Notes: generated from the sequence alone by a model not told the origin. Counted from the stretch's first letter, positions 49,923 to 59,083 are shown. The stretch: DNA of 64,000 nt from GCA-2683135 sp964507445 (GCA_964507445.1 CAZDQF010000013.1:80352-144351); one strand, 5' to 3'. Numbers and translations: made by a program.

Positions 49923-50780
49923 TTATTCGTCGAGGATGTTGCGGCGGCTCAGGAGGCGGACACGCTTATTGACCTGGTCGAAGGTCACCACGCAGTGGCG
50001 CAGGATCCTGGATCCCACCCGCGCCGGGTCCCGCTTGTACACGAGCGGCCTTCTCAGGGTGATGGGGCCGATACGGATGTCGAAGTTGAGCCGCGCGGCG
50101 ACCCGGGCCTCACGCCCGCGCACCGTGATCACGGGGGTGGTGGGCTTGGGGGGCGCGCTGACGTGTCCGGGGTGCAGCTCCGTGAGGCCGATGCCGCTGT
50201 CCGATCCGGTGTCGATGAGCACCGGGACCTTGTCGCCGAGGATCTTCACATCCACGTAGGGGCAGATGTGGTCACCTCGAAGGCGCAGGACCCAGTAGCC
50301 GTCGGCCACCGGTAGCGCCCCGCGTCGGATGCGCAGCTCTCCCTCCGGGTAGTCGAACTCGAGCAGGACGTCGCGAAACAGGGGGAACCCGATCACCCCA
50401 TCCACGGGGTAGTCCAATGCTGCGGCGATCCGCGTCATGTCGTGAGCGAGGCTCGGGACGTTGCGCGCGTTGATGGGGCCGGCGCTGAGGTGGGGGAGCC
50501 GGTAGACGTCGCCGTCCGTGATGGTCCGTCCGAGGGTGTGCTCCAGGAGCCTGCTGTCCACGACGCAGATCGAGGCACCCGTATCCACGAGGAACGGACG
50601 CAGCACTCCGTCTCCCAGGTCCACGTCGGCGATGAAGTAGTCGCGATGGGTGCGGGTCGTCAGGACGACCTCGTCCTGAGCTTCGAGCAGGACGCCGACC
50701 TCCAGGGGCGCGGCGCAGCCGGTCAGGATCGCCAGCAGGAGCACGGCCGGTGTCAGCGGTGTTCGGCGCAGGATCGCCAA
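49923..50780 (-). CDS. Retropepsin-like aspartic protease lipoprotein with two DTG motifs
   Basis: This 285-residue protein has a lipoprotein signal ending AILTGC (C22) and two retropepsin-type half domains: the first DTG at D66 (FLVDTGASICVVD) and the second at D190 (LIDTGSDSGIG). Having both aspartates in one chain would allow a monomeric pepsin-like active site, unlike viral retropepsins that need dimers. The start is TTG at 50780, directly after the TGA of the MscS gene, with GAGG from the end of that gene as ribosome site; no ATG gives a sensible signal peptide. Coupling to a mechanosensitive channel suggests a shared envelope-stress role, but this is inference. Confidence 0.82.
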   Translation of the reverse strand: MAILRRTPLTPAVLLLAILTGCAAPLEVGVLLEAQDEVVLTTRTHRDYFIADVDLGDGVLRPFLVDTGASICVVDSRLLEHTLGRTITDGDVYRLPHLSAGPINARNVPSLAHDMTRIAAALDYPVDGVIGFPLFRDVLLEFDYPEGELRIRRGALPVADGYWVLRLRGDHICPYVDVKILGDKVPVLIDTGSDSGIGLTELHPGHVSAPPKPTTPVITVRGREARVAARLNFDIRIGPITLRRPLVYKRDPARVGSRILRHCVVTFDQVNKRVRLLSRRNILDE

Positions 50781-51635
50781 TCAGGACCTCATCTGCACCG
50801 TGGGGGCGGCGAGGGGGATGTCCGCTTCGTGGAGGCGTCGCAGCAGGCTCTCCAGGACACGAGATCGGATGCGGGTCCTCTCGCGGATGTCCTCGACCCG
50901 GTAGCGCAGCTCCAGGAGGACGCCGGCGGTCTGGTGCCCTTGGCTCGTATTCCAGAGTTCGCGGGTCACGACCTCGGCGGTCTCGTCGAGGACGCCTTCC
51001 GTTTCGTGGGCTGTCGCGATGGCCAGTTCACGGGCCTTCTGGATGTCCGCGCTGTAGTCAACTGAGAAACGTGTCCGCACCCGCACCGGGGTGTCCTCCT
51101 GGGTGAAGTTGGTGATGACGGACGCTGCCAGGAAGGCGTTCGGGTAGTCGATGATGACCCCGTCCGTGTTGCGGACCTGGGTGCGTCGGAGCCTGATGTC
51201 CACCACGTCTCCCCAGGAGCCCCAGTCACTTCCGATGCGCTCGATCTTCACCCGGTCGCCGATGCGCAGGGGGCGGTCCACGATCAGGAAGATGCCGGCG
51301 AAGACGTCCATGAGCGTCTCCTTGGCGGCGAGGCCCAGGGCGATGCCGGCGATCCCAGCTCCTGCCAGGAGCGGCGAGATGTCCACCTCGTGCACGTTGA
51401 GGACGCCGACGATGATCACGAACAGCAGCAGCAGCACCCAGAAGCGCTTGACGAAGTGGAGCAGGCGGTCGTCCACGTCGTTGTCGGTGCTGGCGGCGAA
51501 CCGCTCCAGCGGCTTGAGGACCAGGTCGCGCAGGGCGATGCCACCCATCAACCCTCCGACCACCACCACGGCTGACTGACCCCAGACGCCGATCTCGGTC
51601 CACCAGGTCTCAGCAAGCGTCGGTTCCGGTGCCAT
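50781..51635 (-). CDS. MscS-family mechanosensitive channel
   Basis: The 284-residue channel protein has hydrophobic segments at about 20-38, 62-82 and 88-115. The last is the pore helix with the Gly/Ala-rich pattern LLAGAGIAGIALGLAAKETLMDVFAGIFL. It is followed by the MscS beta domain (VDRPLRIGDRVKIERIG, then GDVVDIRLRRTQVRNTDGVIIDYPNAFL) and the alpha/beta vestibule. It should open on membrane tension to release solutes during osmotic downshock. GGGAGAAG precedes the ATG at 51635. The aspartic protease gene follows without a gap. Confidence 0.92.
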   Translation of the reverse strand: MAPEPTLAETWWTEIGVWGQSAVVVVGGLMGGIALRDLVLKPLERFAASTDNDVDDRLLHFVKRFWVLLLLFVIIVGVLNVHEVDISPLLAGAGIAGIALGLAAKETLMDVFAGIFLIVDRPLRIGDRVKIERIGSDWGSWGDVVDIRLRRTQVRNTDGVIIDYPNAFLAASVITNFTQEDTPVRVRTRFSVDYSADIQKARELAIATAHETEGVLDETAEVVTRELWNTSQGHQTAGVLLELRYRVEDIRERTRIRSRVLESLLRRLHEADIPLAAPTVQMRS

Positions 51636-51682
51636 CTCGATCTTCTCCCTCAGCGACGGTCGGAGAGTCTATCATCGGCTCC

Positions 51683-51778
51683 ATGAGCAGAGCATGGATC
51701 GTGTGGCTGGTGACCACCGCGGCCGCCCAGGCCCAGCCCGTTCACGGGTTGGAAGGACATCGGGTGATCGACACCGGC
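51683..51778 (+). repeat. Leader repeat, copy 1
   Basis: This 96-nt segment aligns with 51791-51886 at about 78% identity (21 mismatches) without gaps. It encodes a complete signal peptide plus the first mature residues. The offset between copies is 108 nt, so the reading frame is kept. Confidence 0.85.
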
Positions 51779-52561
51779 GTCGGCGAGCTCATGAGCCGAG
51801 CGTGGCTCGTATGGCTGGTCGTCGCGATGGCCGCTCAGGCCCAGACCGTCCACGGGTTCGAAGAACGCAAGGTGATCTACACCGGCGGCGAGTACGACAA
51901 GGAGGTCTTCCGCTACCGCCTGCGCAAGCCGCGTAAGGTGGAGAAGGGAGCGCGGTACCCGCTGATCCTCTTCCTGCACGGAGCGGGCGAGCGAGGGCAT
52001 GACAACAAGAAGCAGATGCGTCACTTCCCCGAGTTGTGGGGGAAGCGAGGCTACGCGGAGGCTTACGACTGCTTCATCCTGGCGCCGCAATGCCGGACCG
52101 GCAGGAAGTGGGTCTCCGTCCCGTGGGACGGGATCGAGTCCGAGCCCCTGCCGAAGCGTCCGAGCCATCAGATGCAGGCCGCGCTCATGGCCCTGGACCG
52201 CACCCTCAAGGAGCACCCGGTGGACCGGGACCGCCTGTATCTCACGGGGCTCTCCATGGGCGGCTACGGTTCCTGGTACCTGGCGGCCCGGTTCCCCAAG
52301 CGGTTCGCCGCGGTGGCGCCCATCTGCGGCGGCGGGCCGGTGGAGTCCGCCGCTCGGCTCAAGGAGCTCCCCCTGTGGGCGTGGCACGGCGACCAGGACC
52401 GCGCCGTGCCGGTGGAGCGTTCTCGAAGGATGGTGGCGGCGATCCGCAAGGCAGGGGGCCGACCCCGGTACACGGAGCTCGAAGGGGTCGGGCACAACAG
52501 CTGGGATAAGGCCTACCAGCTGGACGGCGTCCTCCCCTGGATGTTCAAGCTGCGTCGCTGA
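51683..52561 (+). CDS. Secreted alpha/beta-hydrolase esterase with a tandemly duplicated N-terminus
   Basis: From the first ATG the product is 292 residues; from the second, at 51791, it is 256. The catalytic domain resembles PHB-depolymerase/feruloyl-esterase-like and LpqC-type hydrolases: LILFLHGAGERG (oxyanion), GLSMGGYGS (nucleophile Ser), WHGDQDRAVPVE (acid) and EGVGHNSW (His). The N-terminus is duplicated: MSRAWIVWLVTTAAAQAQ is followed 36 codons later by MSRAWLVWLVVAMAAQAQ, both signal peptides with an Ala-x-Ala-type cleavage site. Translation from the second start gives an ordinary secreted esterase. Translation from the first would give a signal peptide followed by a second hydrophobic segment. 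Neither start has a strong Shine-Dalgarno sequence. It diverges from the MscS gene with a 47-bp gap. Confidence 0.88.
   Translation: MSRAWIVWLVTTAAAQAQPVHGLEGHRVIDTGVGELMSRAWLVWLVVAMAAQAQTVHGFEERKVIYTGGEYDKEVFRYRLRKPRKVEKGARYPLILFLHGAGERGHDNKKQMRHFPELWGKRGYAEAYDCFILAPQCRTGRKWVSVPWDGIESEPLPKRPSHQMQAALMALDRTLKEHPVDRDRLYLTGLSMGGYGSWYLAARFPKRFAAVAPICGGGPVESAARLKELPLWAWHGDQDRAVPVERSRRMVAAIRKAGGRPRYTELEGVGHNSWDKAYQLDGVLPWMFKLRR
51791..51886 (+). repeat. Leader repeat, copy 2
   Basis: Second copy of the 96-nt leader segment, ending at the shared codons for Thr-Gly. It joins directly to the body of the esterase gene and is probably the ancestral leader. Confidence 0.85.
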
Positions 52562-52608
52562 GGGGCGAGGGATCGCAACAGGGCACCGGTGGCTCTACAA
52601 TCCGCGCC

Positions 52609-55098
52609 ATGCGCGTCCTCACCCTCGCTCTGTGCTTGTGCTCTGCGGTCTCCTCCCAGTCAGACTTCCGGTGTTCGTGGGCCGATCGTCCGGACCAGGT
52701 GTGGATCGGCGCCGACTTCTGGGCCAACCGCCTGCACGACTGGGCGATCCGTGACGGGCGGCTCCACTGTGTCGCTGACGAGGCTCGGCTCGGCTACCGC
52801 ACCGCTCACCTGCTGACCCGCAGCCTCACCGGCGAGGGGGCGTTCTCCGCTTCGGTGCACGTGAGAGGGGCCGGCGACGACTCCCAGGCCCACGCAGGGT
52901 TCCTCGTCGGCGCCGGGGGTGCGGCCATGGACTGGCGCGCCGCCGCCATCGTCCACCAGTGGCCCGGGCCGGGGGCGGGGTACTACTGCGGCGTCACGGC
53001 AGAGGGGCGGGTCTTCTTCGAGGATCGAGAGCAGGGTCAGGTGCGGGTGCAGCGGGCGGCGGAGGTGCCTGGGGATCCGGTGGCGAGCCTGACCCTTCGA
53101 CTGGAGGTCACGTCCGCCGGGCCTGGTCGGCTGCGGCTGGGGTTGTCCGCCGAAGCGGAAGACGGCGAGCCCATCAGCGCTCTGGCGTTGGAGCTTCCCG
53201 GTTCACGGTGCAGGGGCAACCTGGCGCTGGTGGCCCATCCGGGAAGAGGCGGCGCCACCTGGTCCTTCGATGACCTTCGCGTCTCCGGAGCCGGCGTGTG
53301 GCAGCACCCGTCCCGGTCCTTCGGGCCGGTGGCGTGCGTCCAACACGTCCTCTCCGGGGGGACGTTGGGGATGACCGCCCAGCTCATGCCCGTGAACACG
53401 GACGACGAGCGGGAGGCCACCCTCGAGGTCATGGGGGACGGAGCCTGGAGCGTCGTGGCGCGATCCCCCGTGGTGGTGCCCGGGTACACGGCCACGTTCC
53501 GTGTCGCGGACTGGCGATCCGGCGAGGATGTGCCGTACCGGGTGGTCTACGACGGCGTGCCGTTTCAGGGCACCGTCCGCAAGGACCCGGTGGACAAGGA
53601 GACCGTCGTGGTGGCCGGCTTCACCGGCAACCACAACAACTCCCACGCCATCGGCTCGGACCGCACGAACTGGGTGCGCGGCATGTGGTTCCCTCACCAG
53701 GATGTGGTGGAGCGGGTCAAGCAGCACCGACCGGACCTGCTGTTCTTCTCCGGAGACCAGGTCTACGAGGGCCGCAGCCCGACGTTCCCGGATCGCAAGA
53801 ACATCAACCTGGACTACCTGTACAAGTGGTACCTGTGGTGTTGGGCCTATCGGGACCTGACGCGGGACACTCCCTGCGTGACCATCCCGGACGACCACGA
53901 CGTCTACCAGGGCAACCTCTGGGGGGAGTACGGGCGCAAGGCTCGGCGAGACGTCCTGGGGGGCTACGTGCACCCGGCTGACTTCGTGCGCATGGTGGAG
54001 CGCACCCAGACCTCCCACCTGCCTCCGTCCCCACATCCCGGGGAGCTGGCCCAGGGCATCACCGCCTACTACACCTCCATCACCTACGGGCGCATCGGCT
54101 TCGCCGTGCTGGAGGACCGCAAGTTCAAGTCGGGCTGCGGCGGCGGCCGCCTGCCGGAGACGGGGACCCGTCGCGCCGACCACATCAACAGCAGGGACTT
54201 CGACGTCCGGCGCGCGGACGTGCCGGGACTGTCTTTGCTCGGCGCCGAGCAGGAGGCGTTCATCGACGCATGGGGCGCGGACTGGGACGGCGAGGACATG
54301 AAGATGGCCATGAGCCAGACCATCTTCGGCGGCATGGCCACCCACCACGGTGCCGGGTTGTCCCGTCTCATCGCGGACCTGGACAGCAACGGCTGGCCCC
54401 AGTCCGGGCGGGGGAGAGCCCTGCGAGCCCTGCGCCGGTGCTTCGCCTTCCACCTCGGGGGCGACCAGCACCTGGCCACCATCGTCCATCACGGCGTGGA
54501 CACCTGGCGTGACGCCATCTGGTCCATGGCCGTGCCGTCCATCGCCAACTTCTACCCGCGCAAGTGGTCTCCGGAGGCCGCCGGTGGCGGGCGGGTCGAG
54601 GGGGCGCCCACCTGGACCGGTGACCACCTGGACGGCCTGGGTAATCACGTCACCGTGTGGGCCGCCACCAACCCGGGACCCAGGTCCGGCCGGGAGCCCG
54701 CCGAGCTCCACGACAAGATGCCCGGGTATGGCATCGTGCGGCTGAACAAGGGCAAACGGACCATCACCATGGAGTGCTGGCCGCGCTACGCCGATCCTGG
54801 CACCGACGCCCAGTACCCCGGTTGGCCCAGGACCATCGCTCAGATGGACAACTACCGTCGCGCCGCCGTCGGTTGGTTGCCCGAGGTGGTGGTGACCGGG
54901 CGGGAGGACCCGGTGATCCAGGTGCTCAAGGAAGGGGATGACCGTGTCCTCTACACGTTGCGCGTGCAGGGGAGCCGCTTCCGGCCCTGGGTCTTCGACG
55001 AGGATGGCCTCTACACGATCCGTGTCGACGGCGTCGCGCTGCGTGGGCAACGACCTGCTAAGGAACCCGACGATCGGGTCCTGAACGTCAGGTTCTGA
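52609..55098 (+). CDS. Secreted PhoD-like alkaline phosphatase/phosphodiesterase
   Basis: This 829-residue protein has a signal peptide (1-16, ending SAVSS) and a concanavalin-like N-terminal domain (17-230) that may bind substrate or surface. A PhoD-type metallophosphatase domain (about 320-720) follows. Metal-binding motifs are FFSGDQVYEG, IPDDHDVYQGN and HLGGDQHLAT, matching the calcium/iron site of the PhoD family. A C-terminal beta domain (about 735-829) ends VLNVRF. PhoD enzymes release phosphate from extracellular phosphodiesters and monoesters under phosphorus limitation, but no PHO box is evident. At 829 residues it is longer than Bacillus PhoD (about 580) because of the extra domains. 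A compound hairpin follows its stop. Confidence 0.88.
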   Translation: MRVLTLALCLCSAVSSQSDFRCSWADRPDQVWIGADFWANRLHDWAIRDGRLHCVADEARLGYRTAHLLTRSLTGEGAFSASVHVRGAGDDSQAHAGFLVGAGGAAMDWRAAAIVHQWPGPGAGYYCGVTAEGRVFFEDREQGQVRVQRAAEVPGDPVASLTLRLEVTSAGPGRLRLGLSAEAEDGEPISALALELPGSRCRGNLALVAHPGRGGATWSFDDLRVSGAGVWQHPSRSFGPVACVQHVLSGGTLGMTAQLMPVNTDDEREATLEVMGDGAWSVVARSPVVVPGYTATFRVADWRSGEDVPYRVVYDGVPFQGTVRKDPVDKETVVVAGFTGNHNNSHAIGSDRTNWVRGMWFPHQDVVERVKQHRPDLLFFSGDQVYEGRSPTFPDRKNINLDYLYKWYLWCWAYRDLTRDTPCVTIPDDHDVYQGNLWGEYGRKARRDVLGGYVHPADFVRMVERTQTSHLPPSPHPGELAQGITAYYTSITYGRIGFAVLEDRKFKSGCGGGRLPETGTRRADHINSRDFDVRRADVPGLSLLGAEQEAFIDAWGADWDGEDMKMAMSQTIFGGMATHHGAGLSRLIADLDSNGWPQSGRGRALRALRRCFAFHLGGDQHLATIVHHGVDTWRDAIWSMAVPSIANFYPRKWSPEAAGGGRVEGAPTWTGDHLDGLGNHVTVWAATNPGPRSGREPAELHDKMPGYGIVRLNKGKRTITMECWPRYADPGTDAQYPGWPRTIAQMDNYRRAAVGWLPEVVVTGREDPVIQVLKEGDDRVLYTLRVQGSRFRPWVFDEDGLYTIRVDGVALRGQRPAKEPDDRVLNVRF

Positions 55099-55135
55099 CC
55101 GACCGCTTCCGCCCCCTCAGGGGGGCTGGGGTCGG
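55099..55135 (+). terminator. Compound hairpin directly after the PhoD gene
   Basis: An outer 6-bp stem CCGACC (55099-55104) / GGTCGG (55130-55135) encloses an inner 6-bp stem GCCCCC / GGGGGC with a TCAG tetraloop (55111-55126). It starts at the base after the stop codon and ends 14 bp before the sulfatase ATG. No T-tract follows, so it may only attenuate readthrough into the sulfatase genes. Confidence 0.45.
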
Positions 55136-55149
55136 CTACCATCTGGGGC

Positions 55150-56589
55150 ATGAGCACCCAGAATCGCCGCGCCTTCATGCAGTCGTCCCTGGGGGCGGCT
55201 GCCGCCCTGTCCCTGAGCCCGCTGAGCGCAGGGGGCGGGCCGGCTCACCCCAACGTGCTGATCATCCAGACGGACCAGCAGGCGCTCTGGACCCTCGGGG
55301 CTTACGGCAGCACCTTCGTCCAGACGCCTCACCTGGACGGCATGGCCAAGGACGGTGTGGTCCTCGACAACTACATCACCAACAGCGGCGTGTGCACCCC
55401 GTCGCGCGGGTGCCTCCTGTCCGGTCAGTACCCCCACGTCAACGGCGCCTACAAGAACAACCTGCCCCTCAAGGGGGACGTGGCCACGTTCGCCACGGTG
55501 ATGCGGGCCGCCGGATATCGCACGGGTTACGGGGGGAAGTGGCACCTGGACGGGACGCCCAAGCCCGGCTGGATCACCCGGGAGAAGTCGTTCGGATTCG
55601 ACGACTGCCGTTGGATGTACAACCGGGGCCACTGGAAGACCATCCGCGATCGGGACGGTGAGCACCCGGCGACCCCGCCCTACGCGGAGGTGGGGGACGC
55701 GTCCACCTACACGACGGACTGGTTGGCGAAGAAGACGGAGGACTTCCTCGCCGTCGCGAAGACCGACGAGCGTCCCTTCCTGTGGATGGTCTCCATCCCG
55801 GACCCCCATCCGCCGCTCACCGTGCGAGCCCCCTACGCGGGACGACACAAGCCTGAGGACATGCCCGTGCCGGATTCCCTGTTCGAGAGGAACAAGCCCA
55901 GGTGGGCGCGGGGAGGCCCGGTGGCCAAGGCCAAGCGAGGCAAGACCAAGGCGGAGCTGAAGCGGTGGCTACAGAACCGCAAGGCGAAGTACTGCGACAT
56001 GATCCCGTCCATCGACGACGCCGTGGGCCGCGTCCTCGCCGCGCTCGAGGCCAGCGGGCGCGCCGCGGACACCATCGTGGTCTTCACCACGGACCACGGG
56101 GAGTACATGGGCGAGCACGGCCTCATGAACAAGAACCGGCTCTATGAGGGGGCGTATCGCATCCCGTTCATCGTGCGCTGGCCAGCGGGCCTCAAGGGAG
56201 GGCAGCGCTGCGGTCGCCTGGTGGCGGCCATCGACGTGATGCCCACCCTCCTCTCCATGTGCGGGCTCGAGACCCCCGCAGCGGTGCAGGGGCGGGACGC
56301 CTCCGCGGTCCTCAAGACCCCTGCTGCTCCGTGGACCGACGAGGTGCAGATGCACCACAGCTCCCTGCGGCGGGCCGGGATCTTCACCGACCGCTGGCAA
56401 CTCTGCCTCACGAACGAGGGGGAGAACGTGCTCTTCGACCGGGTGGAGGACAAGGAGCAGGTGCGCAACCTGTACACGGACGAGGCGCGCAAGCACGTGG
56501 TGGCGGAGTTGACGGAGCGGATCGCCTCTCACCATGCGGCGGTGGAATCGCCGGCCGCGAGCTGGCTCACGACGGGAGGTGACAAGTGA
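55150..56589 (+). CDS. Sulfatase (formylglycine-dependent), Tat-exported
   Basis: The 479-residue enzyme has a twin-arginine leader (NRRAFMQSSLGAAAALSL), so it is exported folded. The sulfatase core begins HPNVLIIQTDQQ with metal-binding Asp. The FGly site is C82-T-P-S-R followed by GCLLSG, the anaerobic- or FGE-maturable cysteine type. Further active-site blocks are GKWHL and FTTDHGEYMGEHG. It should hydrolyse a sulfate ester on a carbohydrate or small molecule. The stop overlaps the GTG of the next gene (GTGA). It forms a rightward set with the transglutaminase-like gene and a second sulfatase. Confidence 0.92.
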   Translation: MSTQNRRAFMQSSLGAAAALSLSPLSAGGGPAHPNVLIIQTDQQALWTLGAYGSTFVQTPHLDGMAKDGVVLDNYITNSGVCTPSRGCLLSGQYPHVNGAYKNNLPLKGDVATFATVMRAAGYRTGYGGKWHLDGTPKPGWITREKSFGFDDCRWMYNRGHWKTIRDRDGEHPATPPYAEVGDASTYTTDWLAKKTEDFLAVAKTDERPFLWMVSIPDPHPPLTVRAPYAGRHKPEDMPVPDSLFERNKPRWARGGPVAKAKRGKTKAELKRWLQNRKAKYCDMIPSIDDAVGRVLAALEASGRAADTIVVFTTDHGEYMGEHGLMNKNRLYEGAYRIPFIVRWPAGLKGGQRCGRLVAAIDVMPTLLSMCGLETPAAVQGRDASAVLKTPAAPWTDEVQMHHSSLRRAGIFTDRWQLCLTNEGENVLFDRVEDKEQVRNLYTDEARKHVVAELTERIASHHAAVESPAASWLTTGGDK

Positions 56590-59033
56590 TCCGGTTGGTC
56601 TGGTTGGTCCTGGGTGGGGTGGCCCTGATCCAGCCGGCCGTGGCTCAGCCCGGCGGCTACGCGGTGGTGGTGTCCAAGCGGACCCTCGCCCAAGAGGAGT
56701 GGAAGGCCGTCGTCCATGCGCTCACGGAGCGCCACGGTGCGGAGGTGATCCCTTTCGAGGGCGCGGTGACCATGGCGCGTGCCGGGTTGACGGCGCGGAT
56801 GCCGGGTCGCACGGCGTTCGTGCTGCGTCCGGAGGAGGCGGGGCGGCAGGCGGTGCTGGACATCCACCGGATGACCCGTGCCCTGGACGACGATCCCTAC
56901 ACCGACACCCTGTGGGGGATCGTCACCGGCTACGACGGGGCGGCGGCGTTGAGGTTGATGGCGCCGGAGGACCCGCTCTTGGTCAAGCGCGGGGCCGCCG
57001 GGTGCAGCATGGACCTGGGGGTGTTCGAGTCGGGCAGCTGGTACAGCGAGATGGACCCCGGGGTCTGGTCTCGCAAGGTGTCCGGGGGCGAGCCGGAGCC
57101 CATGCGGGGGCCCCAGGATTCCGTCCCGGCCCTGGCGAAGGCGTTCGCCGGGAGCGACCTCATCCTCACGTCCGGGCACGCCACGGAGCGGGACTGGCGA
57201 CCGGGATACCGCTATCAGAACGGTCAGTTCCGCTGCCAGGACGGGGTGTTGGTCGGCGTCGACATGGCGGGTCGGGCGCACCCGGTGCGGTCCGCCGGTC
57301 CCAAGGTCTATCTGGCGGCGGGCAACTGCCTCATGGGGCACGTGGACGGGCATGACGCCATGGCCCTGGCGTTCATGAACTCCGCGGGGGTGCGGCAGCT
57401 GGTGGGGTACACGGTGGTGACGTGGCACGGCGCCGGTGGCTGGGGCACGCGGGACTGGTTCTTCAACGAGCCCGGACGCCGCAGCTTCGCCGACAGCTGG
57501 TTCGCCAACAACCAGCGCATCACGTGGCGGCTGAAGTCGGAGTTCCCGGCCACCATGTCCATCTCGGTGGATGACTGGGAGGACGTGGACGGGGCCGTGG
57601 CCAAGGTCAAGGACATCCGGGAGGTGGACCCGGACGGCCGCAGCCTGCGGGAGAACACCGGGCTGATCTGGGACTGGAACACGGTGGCCTTCTTCGGCGA
57701 CCCGGCCTTCGACTGCCGCCTGGAGTCCCGGGATGAGCCCTGGGTGCAGCGACTGGAACGGGAAGGCGACCTGTGGACCCTGACCATCGAGGGCAAGCCG
57801 GCGGCTGACGTGGAGGGGCGGGTGTTCCAGTGGTTGCCCCATAGGATCGACGGCATCGAGGTGGTGGAGGGCGCGGAGTTGAACCCGGTGGTCACGGACA
57901 ACTTCGTCATGGTGCCCGGCCTCGACCTCATCAACGTCGGAGAGCGGCGCGTGATCCGCTTCAAGGGAGCGCGCTCCGGCGAGGACGCCGTCGACGGGTT
58001 GCGCCTGGAGGGCCCTCCGGGGCATGTGGGCTCCGCGGCGGCGCCGCGGACGCGGGCGGAGCTGCTGAAGCTGGCGGATCGGTGTCCGCCGGAGCAGGCC
58101 GAGGGCATGCGGAGGCTCGTCGCCGCCATGCCCGAGTCCGACATCGGCTCCGTCAACGAGGAGTTCCTGCTGCGGAACGTGGACTACGCCTATCGAGCCC
58201 GCGCCGCGGTGCCCTGGGGCCGGTCGATCCCGGATGAGGTCTTCTACGATCACGTCCTGCCCTATGCCAGCGTCAATGAACGGCGGGACCCGTGGCGCAA
58301 GGAGTTCTACGAGCGGTTCATCGAAGAGGCGAAGCAGTGCGCGAGTCCGGCGGAGGCCATGGCGCGCCTGAACGTCCTGGCCTTCAAGACCTTCAACGTC
58401 AGCTATCACCCCAGCAAACGGCCCAAGCCGGATCAGAGCCCCTACGAGTCCATCGCGGCCAACTACGCGTCCTGTACCGGCCTGTCCATCATGTTGGTGG
58501 ACGCCTGCAGGGCGGTGTGCGTGCCGGCCCGGTTCGCGGGTACGGCGCGCTGGACCACGGTGCGCGGGAACCACTCCTGGGTGGAGGTGTTCGACCGGGA
58601 GTGGCTGGTCATCGGCGCCTGTGAGCCTGGAGAGCCGGGGAAGACCTGGTTCATGGGGCGCGCCGCGGAGGCGGACGCCTCCGATCCCCTGAAGCGCATC
58701 TACGCCGTGGACTGGGGCGCCGGTGACACCCACTTCCCCCTGGTGTGGAAGCGCGAATCCAGAGAGGCTCGGGCCTGCGATGTCACGCCGTTCTACACCC
58801 GGCGGCAGCGGACCAGGGTCGTCGTTCACGGCACCACCACCTCACGTCCTCAGCAGGTGACCCTGCGGCATGGGGGCCGGATCGTGGCCCACGCGCCGCT
58901 GCAGGAGGGGGCGGTCACCGTCACCCTGGCTCGAGGGGAGACCTACGACGCTGAGGTGCGTTGCGCAGATGAGGCCGCCGCCCGTCGCTTCAAGGTGACG
59001 CTGGACGGAGACGAGCTGGTCATCAAGCTCTGA
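56586..59033 (+). CDS. Secreted protein with clan-CD-like and transglutaminase-like cysteine hydrolase domains
   Basis: The 815-residue product has a signal peptide (1-21, ending AVAQ). The N-terminal half (about 25-300) resembles clan CD cysteine peptidases (gingipain/caspase fold): DLILTSGHAT gives H198 at the end of a hydrophobic strand, and KVYLAAGNCLMG gives C248 after the next. A beta-rich linker follows (about 380-480). The C-terminal half contains a transglutaminase/TGc core with C630 (NYASCTGLS), H663 (GNHSWVEV) and E680 in place of the usual Asp (VIGACEPG), then a beta sandwich ending VIKL. Both active-site readings are by eye. The GTG start at 56586 overlaps the sulfatase stop. It may process surface proteins or peptides alongside the sulfatases. 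Confidence 0.75.
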   Translation: MIRLVWLVLGGVALIQPAVAQPGGYAVVVSKRTLAQEEWKAVVHALTERHGAEVIPFEGAVTMARAGLTARMPGRTAFVLRPEEAGRQAVLDIHRMTRALDDDPYTDTLWGIVTGYDGAAALRLMAPEDPLLVKRGAAGCSMDLGVFESGSWYSEMDPGVWSRKVSGGEPEPMRGPQDSVPALAKAFAGSDLILTSGHATERDWRPGYRYQNGQFRCQDGVLVGVDMAGRAHPVRSAGPKVYLAAGNCLMGHVDGHDAMALAFMNSAGVRQLVGYTVVTWHGAGGWGTRDWFFNEPGRRSFADSWFANNQRITWRLKSEFPATMSISVDDWEDVDGAVAKVKDIREVDPDGRSLRENTGLIWDWNTVAFFGDPAFDCRLESRDEPWVQRLEREGDLWTLTIEGKPAADVEGRVFQWLPHRIDGIEVVEGAELNPVVTDNFVMVPGLDLINVGERRVIRFKGARSGEDAVDGLRLEGPPGHVGSAAAPRTRAELLKLADRCPPEQAEGMRRLVAAMPESDIGSVNEEFLLRNVDYAYRARAAVPWGRSIPDEVFYDHVLPYASVNERRDPWRKEFYERFIEEAKQCASPAEAMARLNVLAFKTFNVSYHPSKRPKPDQSPYESIAANYASCTGLSIMLVDACRAVCVPARFAGTARWTTVRGNHSWVEVFDREWLVIGACEPGEPGKTWFMGRAAEADASDPLKRIYAVDWGAGDTHFPLVWKRESREARACDVTPFYTRRQRTRVVVHGTTTSRPQQVTLRHGGRIVAHAPLQEGAVTVTLARGETYDAEVRCADEAAARRFKVTLDGDELVIKL

Positions 59034-59044
59034 TCAGGGTCGGT

Positions 59045-59061
59045 CGGACGCCCGTCGTCCG
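59045..59061 (+). repeat. Small hairpin between the transglutaminase-like gene and the second sulfatase
   Basis: CGGACG and CGTCCG pair around a 5-nt loop, followed by GAAAC. It sits in the 50-bp gap before the ATG at 59084. Six base pairs is weak evidence for a regulatory element. Confidence 0.25.
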
Positions 59062-59083
59062 AAACTCTGGGTACCATCCGGTC

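Noticed and set aside
56529..58829. A 766-codon minus-strand frame
   Set aside because: It is antisense to the transglutaminase-like gene, with low-complexity Arg/His/Pro translation and no signal or motif.
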